A stretch of DNA of 5,739 nt from the NCBI RefSeq assembly GCF_902489365.1, contig NZ_CABTZR010000112.1:1-5739 (forward strand). Reading direction: 5' to 3'. This DNA comes from an uncultured Corynebacterium sp. GTDB taxonomy: Bacteria > Actinomycetota > Actinomycetes > Mycobacteriales > Mycobacteriaceae. The notes below the pieces were generated by a model. It saw nothing but the letters and a program-made list of their open reading frames with translations, searched no databases and had not been told where the DNA came from. Position numbers and translations under genes: made by a program. Shown here in pieces: positions 3,843 through 5,739 of this stretch. How positions within the stretch are numbered: the stretch's first letter is position 1; each line of letters starts with the position of its first letter.

Positions 3843-5402
3843 GTGAAAAATTGGTCCGAGAATCAGCTGAGAGAGCTATTGGCTGAGCTTGAGTTGCGCG
3901 GCGGTGATTCAACAACAGTCGAGGTCAAAACCGCTCAAGGGGGCATTCCGGACTCTCTACCGCAGACATTGTGCGCGTTCGCAAACATGCCGAGTGGCGG
4001 TCTTATCATTCTCGGTGTCAATGAGAAAGAAGGATTCATTGTCACTGGCATTGAGAATCCTTCGGAGATGGAGGCTGCTCTGGCCTCGCAGGCGCGTCAT
4101 GCCATCACCCCTCCAGTCACAGTGCATACCGACAGTGTGGCAATAGATGGCACGCATGTCGTGATTGCGGAGGTTACGGGTCTTCCAATTATTGATAAGC
4201 CTGCTATCTACAGAGGAGAAGCGTATCTTCGAATGGCTGATGGGGACTACCGAATGAGTGCCTCCGAGCTACGCATGATGGACGTAGCAAAGCTGCATGC
4301 CGAAGAGGCAGTGTCCTATGACACGACGATTGTGGAGGGCACGAGCCTTGCAGACCTAGATAGCGACGTGGTGCAAGATTTCTTGGTTCAGGCGCGGAAA
4401 AAGAATCGGCGACTATCGGGACTTACTCAAGATGAGGACGTCTTACGGGCGCTAGCGGTGACGACCGCGACTGGAGAGCTGACGCTTGCTGGCTTGTATG
4501 CGCTGGGTTTCTATCCCCAAGGACATTTTCCCTCCTTAGCAGTAACGGTGGCGCAAAGGCTACCAAATGGTTCGAAGCACGGGCGTGTGTTGGGGTTGGA
4601 GACCTTTGAGGGGCCCGTTCCGGTGCTGTTGAACTCGGTAATGGGATGGGTAAGGCAACGTTTAGCCGCCGTACGGCGATATCGAGAGGACGGATCAATG
4701 GTGGAAGTTCCTGAACTTCCCCTTCCGGCCATTCGAGAGGCCGTGGCTAATGCATTGGTGCACCGTGATCTTGGGCCAAATACGTTGGGTGCGGGTAAAT
4801 CGATTGATGTCCGCCTACTACCGGACAAGATGGTTATCTCTAGTCCAGGAGGCCTACGGGATCTGACGGTTGAACAGCTCAAGTCGAGAGATCTGGCACG
4901 CCAGGAGATTAACCAGCGGCTCTATAGACTGTGCCGATATCTCAAAGCAGACGATGGCTCTTTTGTTATTGAGGGCGAAGGCGGCGGCGTGCAGCTCATG
5001 CTGGATGCCGCGCGAGAGCAAGGACTACCGGAGCCTGACCTGATAGATTCTGGTGTGCAATTTACGGTGAAGATGTGGCGGCCGGACACGCGTGGAGAAG
5101 CCCGTACCTGGGAGCTACCACGCAAGGAGGAATCCCGCATCGAATCGCAACGACGAGTGGATGCACCAGTGAACGTGGACGGCCTGGGGGTCAACGCCCC
5201 GCGCGTAGCAGAGGCGCTGAGTGTGGCGGCACAACCGCTGTCCATCGGCGAAATAGAAACAGCCACAAACCTTACTCGAGCGCAGGTCCGATATGCGTTG
5301 AAGTCGTTGGTCAAGGCACGATTCGTGCGTATGGATGGTACGCGCGGTTCACAAGCGACAACCTATGAATGGCTAGCTAACCGCGGGGCTGCAGGCGCTT
5401 AA
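3843..5402 (+). CDS. AlbA_2 (Schlafen-like) / GHKL ATPase / winged-helix protein, putative transcriptional regulator
   Basis: 519 residues, apparently intact and cytosolic. Residues about 5-145 form an AlbA_2 (Schlafen-like) domain: VEVKTAQGG (26-34), then LPQTLCAFANMPSGGLIILGV (39-59), then YRGEAYLRMADGDYRMS (123-139). Residues about 290-400 form the GHKL-type ATPase half typical of this family: an N-box IREAVANALVHRDL (297-310, with E299 and N303), SSPGGL (333-338), and a glycine-rich GEGGGVQLMLDAAREQGLPEP (378-398). Residues about 452-512 form a winged helix (PLSIGEIETATNLTRAQVRYALKSLVKARFV). Members are annotated as transcriptional regulators or ATP-binding proteins; the biochemical role is mostly unknown. 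GTG 3843 is the most upstream start, because TGA closes the frame at 3825-3827; GGCGGG (3829-3834) may be the ribosome site. The half-site array directly upstream suggests autoregulation. Its 3' end overlaps the convergent MOSC gene by 26 bases. Base composition looks lower in GC than the metal operon, consistent with transfer. The combined DNA-binding and ATP-binding architecture is clear; the function is not. Confidence 0.88.
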   Translation: MKNWSENQLRELLAELELRGGDSTTVEVKTAQGGIPDSLPQTLCAFANMPSGGLIILGVNEKEGFIVTGIENPSEMEAALASQARHAITPPVTVHTDSVAIDGTHVVIAEVTGLPIIDKPAIYRGEAYLRMADGDYRMSASELRMMDVAKLHAEEAVSYDTTIVEGTSLADLDSDVVQDFLVQARKKNRRLSGLTQDEDVLRALAVTTATGELTLAGLYALGFYPQGHFPSLAVTVAQRLPNGSKHGRVLGLETFEGPVPVLLNSVMGWVRQRLAAVRRYREDGSMVEVPELPLPAIREAVANALVHRDLGPNTLGAGKSIDVRLLPDKMVISSPGGLRDLTVEQLKSRDLARQEINQRLYRLCRYLKADDGSFVIEGEGGGVQLMLDAAREQGLPEPDLIDSGVQFTVKMWRPDTRGEARTWELPRKEESRIESQRRVDAPVNVDGLGVNAPRVAEALSVAAQPLSIGEIETATNLTRAQVRYALKSLVKARFVRMDGTRGSQATTYEWLANRGAAGA

Positions 5403-5739
5403 CCAGCTGGTCATGGTGGACGGCAGCGAGGCAGCCGGCGTCGACGACGCGCCGGGCTAGGTCCTTGTCCCCCATCTTGGCGGCGAAGGCTATGCCCATG
5501 GTGATGTCATGGTCGGGGCGGCCGATGAGCGTAATCTCATCGCCAGAAGTGATGCGGCCGGGCTCGATGATGCGCAGGTAGGAACCGCAATCGCCACGCT
5601 CAGTGAAGGACTTGAGCCAGCCGGGCTCATCCATCCAACCGGAGAAGGTGGCGCAGGGCGTGCGCGGAATGGAGACCTCGAGCACGCACTCCCCCACCTG
5701 AATCTGCTGGTTGATCAGCATATTCGGCCAGGAAATCCC
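5377..5739 (-). CDS. MOSC-domain protein (YiiM-like), C-terminal part (5' end outside the window)
   Basis: 120 residues are visible, and the frame is open to the window edge. MOSC domains are the cysteine-containing fold shared with molybdenum-cofactor sulfurase C-terminal domains; YiiM-type proteins are linked to molybdenum-dependent detoxification, but the substrate here is unknown. The family pattern is visible: VGECVLEVSIPRTPCATF with the conserved Cys at visible residue 29, GWLKSFTERGDCGSYLRIIEPG, then GDEITLIGRPDHDITMGIAFAAKMG. The in-frame ATG at 5721 is probably internal, because family members carry a GEN-type segment before this point and the frame stays open upstream of it. The last residues (QPRG) and the TAG at 5377-5379 lie inside the 3' end of the convergent AlbA_2 gene, a 26-base tail-to-tail overlap. 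No terminator hairpin is seen between them. Confidence 0.88.
   Translation of the reverse strand, partial: GISWPNMLINQQIQVGECVLEVSIPRTPCATFSGWMDEPGWLKSFTERGDCGSYLRIIEPGRITSGDEITLIGRPDHDITMGIAFAAKMGDKDLARRVVDAGCLAAVHHDQLVKRLQPRG

Overview
The window reads as an accessory stretch of a high-GC actinobacterial chromosome or plasmid, most likely Corynebacterium. This rests on the CmtR/heavy-metal ATPase pair with the mycobacterial-type cysteine ligands, on leaderless-looking starts, and on a MOSC protein that resembles corynebacterial ones. The genus is an inference from protein resemblance and was not computed.

Layout from left to right. (1) Positions 1-1011, minus strand: a metal-resistance operon. 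A CmtR-type Cd/Pb-sensing repressor is followed, with a 4-base overlap, by the N-terminal third of a heavy-metal P1B-type ATPase that runs off the window. Upstream lies a promoter covered by three copies of a 10-base element spaced exactly 19 bases apart, the presumed CmtR operator. (2) Positions 1164-1653, plus strand: a HigBA-type toxin-antitoxin locus. The toxin is dead (in-frame internal deletion plus an in-frame TGA), while the antitoxin HigA is intact, with a perfect AGGAGG site. (3) Positions 1708-2773, minus strand: a putative glycolipid-binding protein followed by ArfB, the ribosome-rescue hydrolase. (4) Positions 2821-3620, minus strand: a Fic-family AMP-transferase pseudogene with a frameshift, a TAG stop just before its catalytic motif, and a lost C terminus. 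(5) Positions 3621-3842: a non-coding control region holding a perfect 24-base inverted repeat and then a cluster of about nine TCAATG/CATTGA half-sites at roughly 11-base spacing. (6) Positions 3843-5402, plus strand: a 519-residue AlbA_2 (Schlafen-like) / GHKL ATPase / winged-helix protein, the presumed user of that control region. (7) Positions 5377-5739, minus strand: the C-terminal part of a MOSC-domain protein, converging on and overlapping the AlbA_2 gene by 26 bases.

The genes do not form one pathway. The picture is a patchwork of stress and accessory modules (metal efflux, a toxin-antitoxin remnant, a Fic remnant, an AlbA_2 regulator) among ordinary genes (arfB, the glycolipid-binding gene, MOSC). 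Two toxin-like genes are decayed beside intact partners or neighbours. The least explained signals are the phased half-site array and the long palindrome in 3626-3827, which share a CAATGA core and may be one regulatory system of the AlbA_2 protein.
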